Origin: Trichoplax adhaerens | Lineage: Eukaryota; Placozoa; Uniplacotomia; Trichoplacea; Trichoplacidae | NCBI RefSeq assembly: GCF_000150275.1 | Contig: NW_002060954.1 | Location: forward strand, 1,826,074 to 1,890,073 | Direction of reading: 5' to 3' | DNA: 64,000 bases | Shown: positions 50,401 to 64,000 of the stretch, piece after piece | Position numbering within the stretch: the first letter of the stretch is position 1 | Layout: each line of letters starts with the position of its first letter | Position numbers and translations under genes: made by a program | The notes under the pieces: model-generated | Told to the model about the DNA's origin: nothing | Databases searched by the model: none | Seen by the model: only the letters and a program-made list of their open reading frames with translations

Positions 50401-53400
50401 TTTTTTTCCAGCAGGTGGACCAAATGTACTGCCCATACGCTTATCAACATAACTTTCAATGGTACGTTGGAATAGTAATGGTGTTGTTGCTGAAGAAAAA
50501 TTGAAACTTTTGCTTAAATGCTTTTCTGGATCATATCGTGACATATAACTTTTCACCATAACGGTCTTTGCAGTACCTTGTTCGCCGATTAATAATACTG
50601 CTATATTTTGTTTTGCAATCGTTTGTATTAAGAAATCGGTCCTAACATTGTCAATGTTGGGAACTAAGATGGATAAATAATCTGGTGTGCGATCTTTTGG
50701 ATAATGATATTCTTCAACGCGTGTCGACCAATGTTGCCATTGACCTTGGCTGTCCACCATATATTCAAATATTGTTTCATGGTTATCCTCATCAGCTGGG
50801 GGTAAACTTAATTTACCTTGCTCTTTCATGAAGGTTTCCAATTTAGCACGATGATCTAATTCAAGTAAGGCACCTAAACTCCACATAATGGCAAAGGTAT
50901 ATAGATGCTCTAATTGTAACGGTGATACATTACCGACATCATCTTTGTCTGGTATTAATCCATCGAGTAATCGTATGGCTTGAAAGATGTAATTGCATTC
51001 TAAGACATTCATCTTAGCTTCTAAATTTTGATTGACAAATTGATATATTTCAGCAAATGTATGGGAGAATAGACTGCGTAATGTTTCAGCTTCCTGTGGT
51101 GTTCGACTTTTAAGCCAACCTTCTAAAATAGGATTCCAATCAAGACCCGATGAACTCATGTAGACCATACCATTGCGCGATACTGTCGCTGGAGAAGCAT
51201 TGTCGATATTGTGAGGCTCAAAGATAATTTTACAGTTTGGCGACATTGGTATGCGATCACCATTAGCTAATGTTAAAGTTTTGTTATCATCTAAGACACT
51301 ATTTAAATTTTCAATCCATATAGCATCAACAGGCCCATCTAATACCAGCCAGATATGTTCACCTTTGCGGGTACGCAATGTTTTCCTCCATAATGTTGAA
51401 AAGATACCGTCAGTCCAATCATTGGTTGCAACATCTAAACGTCCAAACATTTGCGATGCTGTAATAGCTTTAGGATTCATTCTCATTTCACGATGTGGTT
51501 GGCCACATTCAGTCATTGCTTTCATTAACGTATGAATACAGCAGGTTTTACCAGCACCACTAGGACCTAATGCCATCATACCATGGCGTACTTTTTGAGT
51601 TTCGAAAAGCTGAATTAATTTCAATTTCCATGATGGATGACTTATTAAGCCAGATAATTCAACTTGGTTATCAATAGCTGATTCTAATTCTGGATAACCA
51701 GCTTTATCCAGATTAATACCTGGGAATAAATCGTTAATCAAGCTTAAAAACAGTGGCTCATCTTCATCGACTAATTTGGATAAATTCATATCACGTAAAA
51801 CACGCATCACAGTTGTGCTTTCGCCATCATGTGGATTAGATCGTTTAGCAGCGCCAAGTGTACGCAATACTGACAGAATATTTCGTAGGCCAAAATCGTA
51901 ATGGACTTGCTTGGTTAACTGTTCTTCGCATAATTTATATAAGGTATAAAATTTTCGCGCTAAATTAACATTATCCAAGAAGCCACAACTAGCTAATTTA
52001 ACACGGATGATAATTTGGCGATCAGGTACCATCATAGCCACTGTTCTAAAGTTGATTTTTAAATTTTCAGGTAGCTCTTGACGCCCAGCATAGCCTGGAT
52101 TCATGGTTAAGAAAATACCAAATTCTGGACTTAAATCAACATTATCACCATCGGTAAAGATGAAATGTTTCCTTCTCTCTTTTTTGCTTGTTAATACCAC
52201 TGATATTTGCTGAGCTGCAACGGATAAAACAGGTAAATCGATACGATTGAATTCATCGAAACAGCCCCAACTACCGGATTGGGCTAAACCTTTAAATATA
52301 CGACCTAGACCACGATAATCCATTTGATCGGAGCAGTTGAATACGACGACATATTTTCCTAATGCTTTACCCATATCTTTGGTTGTTTCAGTTTTACCAG
52401 TACCTGCAGGGCCAGCTGGTGCACCACCTAATGACATTCCTAAAGCTTGTGATAATGTAATATAGCAACGATCTGTTAAAGGTGTAATAACCAATCGCTC
52501 TGTACAACCGAGATATTCATTTTGATATTGAAAATCAACATCAGTAATAGAGATGATGCATTTATCGAGATCCTCATTGAAATAAAATCGAGACTGCTTG
52601 AGCCATTCAAAATCAGAAGGTGAACGAATATGCTGGCGTACTAAATCGTCAAAGATATCACGCTGATGGACATGGATAGTAATTAATGTCTCATACTTGG
52701 TACGTTCCATTTTGCTCATGTCTTTTGTGGTCATATCGATTAATACGTTTAGAATACTTATGAAATTTTGATTGGTTTCTCCCATAATTCTACGATCTTG
52801 TTTGGCATTTCTTAGCGCATCTTGAGCGTCTCTCGTCCAGATCATTTGTAATCCAAGTAAACCAATCTGTTAAATTGGTAAAATAAAATTCGATCAGATA
52901 TCGTACCACTTAAAAACGGTAAATTTTCATGTTAACCAGTTACGGAATCCACTATTATCAATATCGTATATTTCGAATCACATTCATTAAATTGATGACC
53001 ACTATTTAAATCATAACTTCATTATTACACTTTAATTATTACGAAGTACTTCACCTGAGCTGGAAAGATATTTAAAAATTCAATCAAGTTGAAGTTTTGA
53101 TCATTAATGGCTACATGAGCTTGACGAATGATACCATGAACTGAACGATGGACTGTATTTAGTAAATTGGTCAACCATAATTCAACACTTCCTTGAGCAA
53201 CAACACTTTTATCGAGCTCGATCGATTCCCCTTCGCGAGATGATACCGATAGAATGCGATCGTAATCTTTCTCGTGAAATTGAACACTCTTAACATTATC
53301 AAAGATTCCTAGGAGGTGAGCTTGTATAGTATGGGAATCACTTGCTTGACCAAGAATTTCTAATAATGCCGGATCGGATACGAAGAAAAAGCGAGGAAAG

Positions 53401-56400
53401 ACCAATCTTTTCTTTTCAAGGTACCTGTAATTATGATAATTCCAAAAATTAAGGCCTGAAATATTGAGTGATATTTGTGGCTTTTGATACCTTATTAACG
53501 TGTGATTAAATCAAGTAAATAATCTTTCATTTTTACGGCCTTATTAATATAGCTATTAGGCTTTAATCCTACTATATCAATCTCAGTCTTATTATCATTT
53601 ATCATTAAATTAGTATCAGTAGTAAATACCCGCTCAAGGATTTTTGACATAATTCTAGTTGCTCTTGTAAATGAGGCAACAATTGACCAAGGGTCTCGTC
53701 ACCAACACAACAAACAACAACATTGACATTTTCGTGAGCTCGAGTCATAATTTTAACCCATGATTTATCGATATTTTGAAATCGCTTTGCCTCCTATATT
53801 GTCATCAAGTATATGAAAGAATATTATCATATTAATTACCTTATATAAAGTAAAAATCATATACGATTTTACTCTTCATAATAAGTGCCGGTAGTGCATG
53901 GAAATCATTAGACGTACCAGAAAGGTAGCTTAAAAGTTAAATACTATCATTACTATAGCTGACCTTGGGTAGCTGCTTAGCAATATCACCACCAACAAAT
54001 ACTGCTTCTAAATAGATCCACAAATTTTGTACTTGCAACCAATCTTCGATAATATCAGTTGTATTTGATAATTTTTGTACCCATGACTGAATATCTTTCT
54101 TAAACGGTGCATTATAGCTATAGAACATATATATTTCATTTAGTTATTTTCCTTTTACCGCTAATTAAAGTTAACAATATTTTGCTCACCGGTTACTCAT
54201 AAGGGAGCCTAGGATCATTAAGCTATCTTCCATGAGGGAAACAATTTCTGATGTATGATCACCACGAAGTAATAGCTCACCACGACTTTTAAAGGTAGAG
54301 AACTTCAGCTCTTGAGTACTCCATTCGTTAACGATAAGTTTTAATTTAGCTTCTATATCTTTCTCTTTTGTAGCCGAAATACAAATATCCTGTTAAAGAT
54401 CAAATCAAATCATTAAAATTTGCACTATTTGATTATGAGTCCTAGATCGTAATAATTAATATTCTTTATTTTACGGATGAACTTCAAATAATTTTCAAAT
54501 TATTTGATTGAAAAATACAAATACGCGACTTTATTTTAATTCTCTACCTCAATGTCTTCCTTATGTTCCAGCAATGGTGCTTCCATAATGTTCCGTAATA
54601 AGAATGTGTCTGAATCGACATCGAAGACATGATTAGTTAATTGTGCAATTCTATCCCAATGACGCCTTTTCATGGCTCTATTGGTCATTAATTCAAGTAA
54701 TGGACAGCTTTCATTAAAATCATCAATTTTCTTCCTTAAATCATTGTATGCTGGCCAATCCTTTAAGGCTCTGGGCAATCGTCGGCATCTAATATTATTA
54801 TCAAACGATATTATTAAACCAAAACTTATAAAGTTTTCAATCAGGTTTAATGAAACTTTCTCATTTAAGCATCGATATTTATCTTTGCCGCTAATTTAAA
54901 TTTATTACTAACCTATTTTGAAATTCTTGTAATTCAATATTGATTTTTTCTATGTTAACATCGGCCCATGGTATATCATAATAGCCATTAATGGTGTCAA
55001 TAACATCATTATATAGGCTATATAATTTCTGTAAAAGATAAAGTTCTTTCTTGATTTGTAATAAGTCTGGATACTCGGTAACTGGTAATCCAAATAATTC
55101 TTCGCCACCGCTGTATGTCACAAATTTGCGCCATAATGTATCGAAACGATTCTATCAGGAAAAGTAAAATTAGAGGATACCGTAGCTTTTATTTTTTTCG
55201 AAGGACTTCGCTGATAGCTTAGATGTCTATATATCACGTAAAATGTTAAAAATAACTCACTTGGAAGATAATTAATCGATCACTAGCTTCACCTGGTGGT
55301 ATACCGACAACCATAGGACCGGTCTAAATAGTAAATGAAGTCGTTACACGATCAATAAACGACAATCATTATATCTGTAAGCAGTTTTGAAAAATCTACC
55401 GACTAGAGTTGTAGCAATAAGTTCATTGCCTGACTTACAAGTCTAAATTCATCAACAAATTTGTTTGTATCTAAAGCGTAAACTTCAACATTAGTTAATA
55501 ATCTGGCTTTAAACTCAGGTTGAATAACAATTAATTGAGTCTGAATCTCCGCCGCCAGTGTTAATAATCTTTCCCATGAATACCGCAAGGTATCAACTCT
55601 TTCTGCTTCATCTTTTTCAACTAACAATTGATATTTATGCAACATAGCGTATGATTCCTATAAATAATAAGAAAAAAAGTTATTGATGTTTTCAAATTTT
55701 GGCCTGCCTTTATTTACTTGATAGGCATCCAAGTCTAAGTTACTAGAACATATGCATAAGTAAATATTCAAAAATTGACTCCATAATCTTTGACTACCGG
55801 TACTTTGATATATACGGGTTTTAGTGTTGATAGTAGTTAAGGTAATTAAGTATGCTCGTATGTCTACATTAATGAAATAAAAAAGTACAAAAACGTTAAA
55901 ATCTTACCTCAATTGGTGGAATCGACATATCGATTCTAATTTCTGAATTTCGAATCTCTTTTAATGCAGCCATAGCATTACGTACATCTTCTAAATCTTT
56001 TATTGGGCGACTTAGTCGCTTAGTTAAATCATCGATGAACATAAATATATCTTCCATTTCAGTACGATATTTTAAGTTGGCACGACGACCTAGTAACATT
56101 TTCCATGCTTTGGTTTCTGAAGTTAATGATAGCTTTAACGTATCTAAAATGAATGATAATAAAAGGAAAAGTTATATATTTTTATTTTTGTTTATAATTT
56201 CAAGCGTACAATAATTCTATCATCTAGAAGTGTATTTGCTTATCATTAAATCTTTTAACGGTAGGGTAAAGAGTAAATACAGTCTAAATACACCGGCACG
56301 TATATCGACTATTATATTACCAGTAACAAGAGCAATTGCGCCAACATTATATGATTCAGGCAAACCAACGATTTCCTTTTCCATTCGTTGATAGTATAAT

Positions 56401-59400
56401 ATCTCAGCTTCAAATTCAGTTAAATTAGGATTGCCTTCAATGAATTCTTTAATGGCTTCTTCACGATCTTTTTGCCACAATGTTTCATAGCAGTAAAATG
56501 CTTCTAAAGCAGTAGTAATATCTTTCTTGGTGGACATAATTGCAGTCGACAGCATGGATACTTGCTTAGCGATATCTTTATTTTCAGCAATATTTTTATA
56601 GTAATTCTTTTTCGGCTCGATTGTACTACCTAATGTCATAGTATCGCCGGCTCCTTCACCTTGATTATTTTTACTACCACGGCTACGAATTGCCGATATA
56701 TCAGTGCGACTATCATCACTAGCAGCATTGCTAACCGAGCGACTTCTCATAGCTTGTGATTCGTATATACCACTTTTATCGTGATCTCGATCGATTAATA
56801 TCCGCCGTCTTTCCTGTCCCCACTGGGAAACATTGCGAGATACAGACAAGACATGGTGGCATGCACGATTAACTGCTTGTTGTACTTCTTCTAGTGTTGG
56901 TTGCATAACAACATTAGGAATAGATAGCACAGCTTTGACCCGGAAACATGGCACTTTCTCATTTCTTCTGACTTCATATGAGGTTGCACTTAATGATCTC
57001 TTAACATCTCCACGATCAATATAGCTACGTGTACTAATGGTAACTCTTCGCTTAATGGCATCTAAGATAGAGCGTGTAACTTGTAATAAAGCATTTAAAT
57101 TACTTTGATTAAAATGAGAGATTAACTCTTGTGCAGCCATTTTTAAATTGTCACGCATTTCCTTGCGACGCTGTATAGCTCGACCAGCTGCCGTTATAGG
57201 TGAACCAATTTTACTATTAGAGCGCAAACTTGGTGTATCTGGAGCTTCTATATCACTATCTTGTGCAGCAGTATCTGGTTTATCACTAAAACTGGATTCT
57301 GCTCTCTCTAATTCCAATTCTTTGACCTCATCATCTTCATCGGGTACCCACAACATATCGACCAATTCATTAGCAGCTTCTTCTACTTGTGCACTTTTAG
57401 CTTCTAACAGAGCAGCACCTCGATTGCATAATGCCTGAGAGTATTGAAATCAAAATTAGTTTTCATTTCTCCTTATATAATGTTGAAATAATTGCTACGA
57501 TTTTTGCGAGTTCATCAACGACAATAATTGATTTCAATTTTCAAGCCAATACTGAAATAACTTGACAGTATGACTAGTAACGGACATATTGCTAAAATGC
57601 AAAATGGCCAAGTCAAAGCATATAAACCTACTTGCGTTTTTTCAACAAACTCTGCGATTGACCATGGCTCATCTTCGGGCAATTCACATAATTGGACATT
57701 ACTCATATCGGTAAGTAGCGCTTGAATACGGCATTTGACCAAGTCGTTTGCACGATCAATTAATAATTCTAACTCTTGAAGTTTTTCTTGCACTTGCTTA
57801 ACATAAGACATTAAATTCATCGACGTCCATGTTAGCATGGATAGTCCTGGCTCAAGTGCAGCATCAATCGTAGCCAAGTGAGGCATTAACAATGTTTCGA
57901 AGTTAGATGGAATTTTCGATCTTACTCGCTTATTCTCAGAAAGGAGGAGCTGAAATGAAGATAATATTTAGAGGATAAGAAATTTTAAACAGTTCTTAGA
58001 GCTGTAGCAATAACAAGTTTGATTATCCATCCGAAATGAAATTCTGCATAGTAAAATTGTAATCAACTAGTAGTAAATCTATTCTCAAACTTCAAATAAA
58101 TACTTAGAGCCTAACCTCTAAGATATGATAGCTTTCTTTTAATGATGCTTGGCGTTCCTTAAGAGAAGCAGCGACCTCCGGAATTTCTAATTCTAAACGT
58201 CCAATGCAATCCGTTTCTCGAATTAACGTTAAAATTTGCGGATCGAAATTAACAAATAATTCTCCAGTATCAGGATGGCGGACTAACAACGATGCATGCA
58301 AGCCACTCTTGGCAGCTTCGATCTAGAAGATGTTTAGGAAGCATTTGAATAAACGAGTAGATACTAGCAAATAAAATAATCTTGAAGACTATATGATTTT
58401 ATCCTATCTACGGTCATACTAATATCTCCTGACTTTAAAATCTATTCAACTAAAGCTATTAGAATTGGGTTAAGCATAGCATAGACACGGGCTGTTAGAA
58501 TAGGCCGATATCATTTAGAAGTCTGTAATGAACTACTACTAATTTTGCGAGATAGGCGTAGAATTTACTACAAACCATTACCTGCTTATGCCATCCGTGG
58601 TAGTAAATCATTTCATATTCTAATAGGACTTTTGCTACCTTATTATAATTTTTAATAATTCTCTTTGCTTCTTGACTTTGCAGAATGCGAGGGAATGTCT
58701 TAAACACCGACATTGGATCCTGTATGCGACGATATAACTGCCTTACCCATGCAATTTTACCAGCAATAGGTGGCAAATCACGTCCAACTGGAGGGTCAGC
58801 TTTATGTTTTTGATAGAGTTTTTGCGTTGCCTCGACATCACGACCGAAATGGAAGAAAATTTTCTCATATTTTTCTTCAATATCCAGATTTGGCAATCCC
58901 AATCTAGTCATTCAATACATAATATCGACACCATTCACTACAATTATTACAGTTAACAGACTACAAAATGATATCAGAAATGCAGCAGCAACCCTATGCT
59001 CAAAGCTAATAGGAATTTTATCACTGATGGCCCGAATTCTATTTTTAATAGACTAACGATCTGTATACGCATATATCAAAACAGCGATTTAAGTAAGATA
59101 CATACGCTTCTAGTTTCTTCATCAAGTATAAAGCTCGTTGTGTGTTATGAATTTTATCAAAGCTTTGATCCATAAACAACTTGATTTGCGATTCTAAATC
59201 ATGGATTTGTCGTTTAAATTCTTCGAAATCGGAATCATAATCCATTTTACGCTGATCGAGGATATCATAAGGTTTTTTCTTCATCGTGGTTAAAATGACC
59301 TGAAATTTTGCTGCCATATTTTCCATTCCTTCAATTTTCGATGTTGATAGACATTGATATTGCTCGATAATATTCATCATTTCAATAATTTTCTTTAAGC

Positions 59401-62400
59401 GACGTGTAAAAGTATCAAATTTGCCAAAAATGTACATTTCACTAAATTCGAATTGTCTTTCATTCGGTATCTCTTCAAGACGTTGTTTAGCCCTTTGAAA
59501 AGAACGCTGGTATTCTTCATTTAATCGGATGCATGCATTTAATTTTTCAATCAAATCTGGACGTTCTTGGTCCCAAATTTTGGCAGAGCCATTATTAGTA
59601 ATGTAGGCACGACATGCGGTAATCATTTGATTTGTTACCTAGAAGAAAGTTTAACATGATTATGGTTAGTGTTATGGATATAATGATATACGCGTGGCAT
59701 CCAATAGACTCTGTAAAATTCAATGTCAATAAATAACACATTTAGCTAGTCGAATTTACCTTAACAAATAACGATGTCATCCTTTCTGATGTGTTATAGT
59801 AGCGTGAAATACTATGAATCATTCGAATAGCATTGATAAGTCCAGGCACAGCATCCACCATTGCCACCTAGAATAAAACCATATTTATCAAATCATTATG
59901 TCAAAGTCGTCGATGGACTATTTGCGCAGAAAGGATCGAACAATTTCATGATTGCTTTACTAGATTATGTCGTGAATTTTAGCAGACAATCTATGTGGGT
60001 TAAAAGTAACTAACTATTCAGTGTACGAGGCCTTACCGGATCGCAGCTGTAAAGAGGCTCGCAACTTTTTTCCAGTGTATACAAAAACTTAACGTTATCC
60101 TTGGCTTCGTTAGCTGCATCGGTGATACGAGTATCTAAATCACGCCATATCTGCGGAAATATTGGTAAGAAAACGATAAGTACTCTATTAGTTACCCCAA
60201 TAATCATAAAAATTGAAGTAGAGATGAAGAGTAATGGAGGATTTTCTTTCGATCAGTTCCTTTTAATACTTTATGCAAATAAATTGATCTACCTTTAACA
60301 ATTTCGATTTTCCAGCATGTAAAACGCCAATCGCTGCCTTACATTCTACACCTTTAATTTGATCCAAGAGAGAATTAAATCGAGCCATTCTTTTCTTCCA
60401 GTGCTCTAATTCTACTTTGGGGCCGATATCATCTGCTTCTTTTCTCATTTGCTCACTTTCGGCCAAGACCTATAGCATCATACGAGATGTTTTAAAAATT
60501 TTAGAACTATCTGCCATTGATGATTGAAAGCAGAAGGAGTGAATTAGAATAGAAAAAGAAGGATAGAACTCCACATGAATTGGTACTTATTTATAATAGG
60601 GCTTTTCCTTAACTACCAACCTGTTCAATTTGTTTAATCCATACTTGAACATGTATTTCAACAGATTCTAACGTGTCTGATGAATTTGCTGCTGAAACAT
60701 AATCTGTTGGCTGAGTCATACCAGATAAATCGACAGTTTCACATTCTTTGAGAACCACTGTGTCCTTTAAGCTAGACTCAGCACCAGCTAAAATATTAAC
60801 GAAAGAATCTAAACTGACGAGAAATTCTACACGTCGTTGCCTGGAAGATAAATCTCCCCATTCACATTGATTGGTTAGAGCTGGAATGTAAAGATCCGAT
60901 AATAATTTTTCGATGGCTTTTAATAGTCCTCCTTCACGGCAATCAATGGATCCAAAAACGACATCCTAAAGGTGAAAAGGGTAAGGCAACAACATGATTA
61001 TCACATGGAACAAAATCTATTTTATCATTCTTCATGCCAAGTTACAGGTAATCGTAAGCCAATTTTCGTTTGCTACTTAAATTATCGCCTAGAAGAATAT
61101 GCTGAATCGACTTACTTTGGTAATATTTTCCATATTAATTGGCTTCGTATTGTCAGGACGGAGAAAGAACATGCATATTCCGCTTAATTTATCATCCTTT
61201 CCATTGGTTATATACAATTTATATTTCGAAGTTTTGATCTTAGTTGCACCACCAGGTCCCAAGCGAACGTATTCAACAGCTGCAGTTATGAAATTGAAGA
61301 TGAGTATCTCAACAATAATTTCAATATTATTCAAGTCTAAGATCGATCATTAAATAAGCGATTGATATTACAGTCTGTAAAATGCTCATTAAGATACCCA
61401 TTTATTGCTACGTTATAGCATTAGCGACCGTAAATATATTGGTAAGTCTATCCTCAATAGATACTGGAAAGTGCGAGCTTCTATCTCTGCTTTATTTTCA
61501 TTTAGCAATATGAAATTGTGTCATGAAACTACTTCATGTCCTACTGCTGTATTATCGAAATGACAATCCCTCATACACAGCTTACTGTGTTAAAGGTATC
61601 AAATGCGTTTATAGCTCTAGCATGTAACGAATCCTATGCCAGATCTATGGGCAATTTTAATGTCAGCAACATTAAATTACGCTATATTGTAACACTATTC
61701 CATGGCCTACCATTATCGCCGTAAGGTATAACTAGTTCTTGATAGAAAAATATTAAGTGGGCTGCACCATCAATTTCGAAAAATTTGTCCATTTCAGCAA
61801 TCTGTAGCGGATAATTTTATAGTTATTTCACAGTAATTTGAATGAGTCTATTTTCCCTTCAATCTATTGCATATTGTAATTGTGTTATCCATTCTTACCT
61901 GGCTTCCTTCCAGTACAGAATCCTCAACTTCAGTATAATCAATATTCAGTGCATTAGCTACATTTTGCAATATAAAATCATGCCGCGCATCTAATGATGC
62001 TCTCTTTGCTTCCCTCTCTTCTCGTGCTTTTTGCTGTAGGTTAGATTGATATCATCCCAAAGAAAGAGATAAAGAACCGTTATGAATGATATCGATATAA
62101 GATGGCACGATAGTATATTTTTACTAGAATTTAGCAAAGATTACAGTCTAGATGATATCCAGTTTCTTTCGAAACTAGATACCTTACGTTAAAAATGTTC
62201 GTATGGGTAAAAACCAGTGTAGACCACACAAATTGTAAAGTCTAATACAGTATACTGAAAAAGTAGTCAAATATCGAATTTGGATAATGCTCTACGGCTC
62301 AAGTTTGTATTTTAATAATCAACTTCCGACAAGTTAAATTGAAGTATTAGTAGCAATTTTTAATTTTAAAAGTTAACTGTCATCTGCTTTAATGGATAGC

Positions 62401-62802
62401 TATCAAAATGGTCGATGTCCGTTTATATATATCAAGATGCCTATGTTAATTAATGTTGTTGCGGATATAGTGGACGATATCAATTGATAACGCTGTCTTT
62501 CGGCAATTCATGGATAACAATTCGATAGAGACAGAAGTTGTTGCTTAAAGTATAGAGTCCAACATTGACTGTATCCATATATCAAAGAGTAGTGATAACT
62601 TATTGCTATATACCGAAATAGCTACGTTTAATTTTACCTGTTTGTCTTTAATGGTTTCACCAGTGACCAAGGTATGTTGCTGCAATCTTGGTCTATTTTT
62701 TTCTCTGTCTACCATCGCTTGACCTTTTCTTAAATGTCGATGGCGTTGGCTAGGATTTGTATTCCTGCCAACAATCTTTCTTGATGTATCATCGGTTGGC
62801 AT
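44491..62802 (-). CDS. DNAH5: Outer-arm axonemal dynein heavy chain, DNAH5/DNAH8 (gamma) class
   Basis: Complete gene, 23 exons in transcript order: 62802-62638, 62033-61899, 61801-61711, 61279-61116, 60965-60621, 60469-60293, 60150-60037, 59867-59760, 59638-59106, 58903-58582, 58322-58116, 57949-57632, 57434-56321, 56143-55908, 55657-55439, 55323-55261, 55151-54913, 54788-54548, 54389-54190, 54117-53964, 53793-53630, 53424-53055, 52866-44491. The sum is 14055 nt, 4684 residues (human DNAH5 4624). All phases close. Tail and linker lie in exons 1-22. The final exon encodes the motor: AAA1 P-loop GPAGTGKT (about 2045), AAA2 GPSGAGKT (2327), AAA3 GEQGTAKT (2654), AAA4 GVGGSGKQ (3014), then the coiled-coil stalk with the microtubule-binding domain, AAA5/6 and the C-terminal domain ending ALLCDIK. 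All four P-loops are intact. It drives ciliary beating as an outer-arm motor. DNAH5 versus DNAH8 is not resolved; one pre-duplication orthologue of both is likely. The large exon 13 has a lineage-specific acidic/Ser insert. Confidence 0.97.
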
Positions 62803-64000
62803 ATTGACTAACTAGTCTGTTGACACTTCCTAATCAAAGATAGTAATATCAAGACAGTTTGACACTGTAATCATTTAGTTGTCAAGTATTACACCAGATA
62901 GCCACAGTAATTTTTCTATAGAATTGATCTTGTAATAATTCAGTTCTCGTCGATAACTGCAAACTCTATAGCAAGGATAAATAGATCAATCTAGATTATT
63001 TATGGCTCCTTTCTTTTATATTTTATAAATGTATTATGAGAAAAAATAATTCTGATTACTACTATCAATGCAATATTATGTAAAAAAGAGTCGTTTCCTA
63101 ACCATCCCATTTAACAGAGAAGAATTTATTTCAATTTATTCAAGTAGGAGTATATGCAAGTGTATTTACGTATATCTAAGGATAAAAGTGCTTCTTAATA
63201 ATTAGCTTACTACTTGTAAAGTATATGTTTAGAAGAACTCTTTACTTTATCCTAGCTATGTTATGTATCTTAGCACTTTTGTATACTTCAAGGATTGAGT
63301 GTGATTCTAAGAGGTTAGGATAATTAAAGCAAAGGTAAACTAGAAAGAAAATCGATTTTTTATAAAATGTTAATCAGTAAAGTAGTTCGATGATATCAAA
63401 GTTCCAACGCAATTAAAAATACTACCAATCAAAATTTATCCTTACCGGTATTAAAATTGATTTCTATATTTTTCTAGATTACAAATTAACTGTTGCCTTG
63501 AGATGGTTAATTAAAGGAATTAGTAGCTGTTTAATAGAAATACTCTAACTTCAAAGTAAGCGGACAACGGGTGGTTACTAACTTACTGTCGTTATGCTAT
63601 GTTTATAATTTGCATGACAACAAAACGGTTGGCAAGGCCATCGTTTATTCAATAGAGTCATTAGCTATAAAAATTATGCATTAATAAAATATTCTTTTGA
63701 TTGCTATGTTGGCACTATAAAGGCTATTCTTGATTAGCCGATGAAAAGTTAACAATTAAAAGAATAGAATCTTAAATGGATAATTGTCTCAGCACAACAA
63801 AAATCTCTAATATGGTATCGATAAACAACTGTGTTGCGCTATAATCGTTCTATGAGATAGTAAACTGTCCATTTATTCCTATGGCTAGGATATCGCCTAA
63901 GTACAAGTGCAAGGTCATTTTATTGTCAATTATACATAACACAAAGATGACTCCTTCTAGTTGGCCTCATTTAAAAGACACCTTGCACATTACTGTTTTT
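62803..64000. other. Upstream region of the dynein gene to window end
   Basis: Presumed promoter and 5' UTR of the dynein heavy chain just above 62802, then AT-rich DNA. I see no exon, RNA gene or repeat that I can support. Confidence 0.55.

Overview
This is animal nuclear DNA: AT-rich, genes split by many short GT-AG introns, several megabase-scaffold signs (a 323-base run of N), and every protein recognised is an animal-type orthologue. The gene style (compact, ancestral-like intron structures next to a large intronless tetratricopeptide-repeat gene, plus motile-cilium genes) best fits a placozoan such as Trichoplax or Hoilungia. That species call is an inference from style, not from a marker gene.

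Layout, left to right. 129-1768 (+): 3' part of an ANKS6-like SAM-domain gene that runs off the left edge. 3579-5525 (-): PDCD6/ALG-2, a penta-EF-hand protein, complete in seven exons including a 15-nt microexon. 5526-7801: intergenic, with a GGACA/GTACA minisatellite and the assembly gap. 7802-10071 (-): DHRS7-like membrane-anchored short-chain dehydrogenase, seven exons. 12524-16081 (+): GPAA1, a GPI transamidase subunit, with one exon junction that canonical splicing does not explain. 16559-19049 (-): TPRKB/Cgi121, a KEOPS subunit, whose first intron carries a minisatellite. 19.5-20.9 kb: long-period tandem repeats between the divergent TPRKB and EDC4 genes. 21374-29156 (+): EDC4, an mRNA-decapping scaffold, 29 exons. 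32805-36687 (+): WDR88-like WD40 protein with a C-terminal Cys-pair module. 38407-42213 (+): intronless gene made almost entirely of 42-residue TPR units. 44491-62802 (-): complete outer-arm dynein heavy chain of the DNAH5/DNAH8 class, 23 exons, 4684 residues.

The genes do not form a pathway: the order is that of an ordinary animal chromosome. Two encode ciliary proteins (ANKS6-like, dynein heavy chain); the others serve calcium signalling, lipid or steroid redox, GPI anchoring, tRNA modification and mRNA decay. In all multi-exon genes I checked splice sites and reading phase exon by exon; they close in frame except at one GPAA1 junction.

The most interesting structures are: the dynein gene, whose 5' tail half has 22 exons while the whole motor domain is one 8.4-kb exon; the TPR gene, which has a decayed extra repeat beyond its stop codon and is flanked by the real WDR88 last exon on one side and a decayed copy of that exon on the other; a possible U12-type or broken junction in GPAA1; and three tandem-repeat families. 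I found no sign of a wholly new system such as a defence island or a virus.
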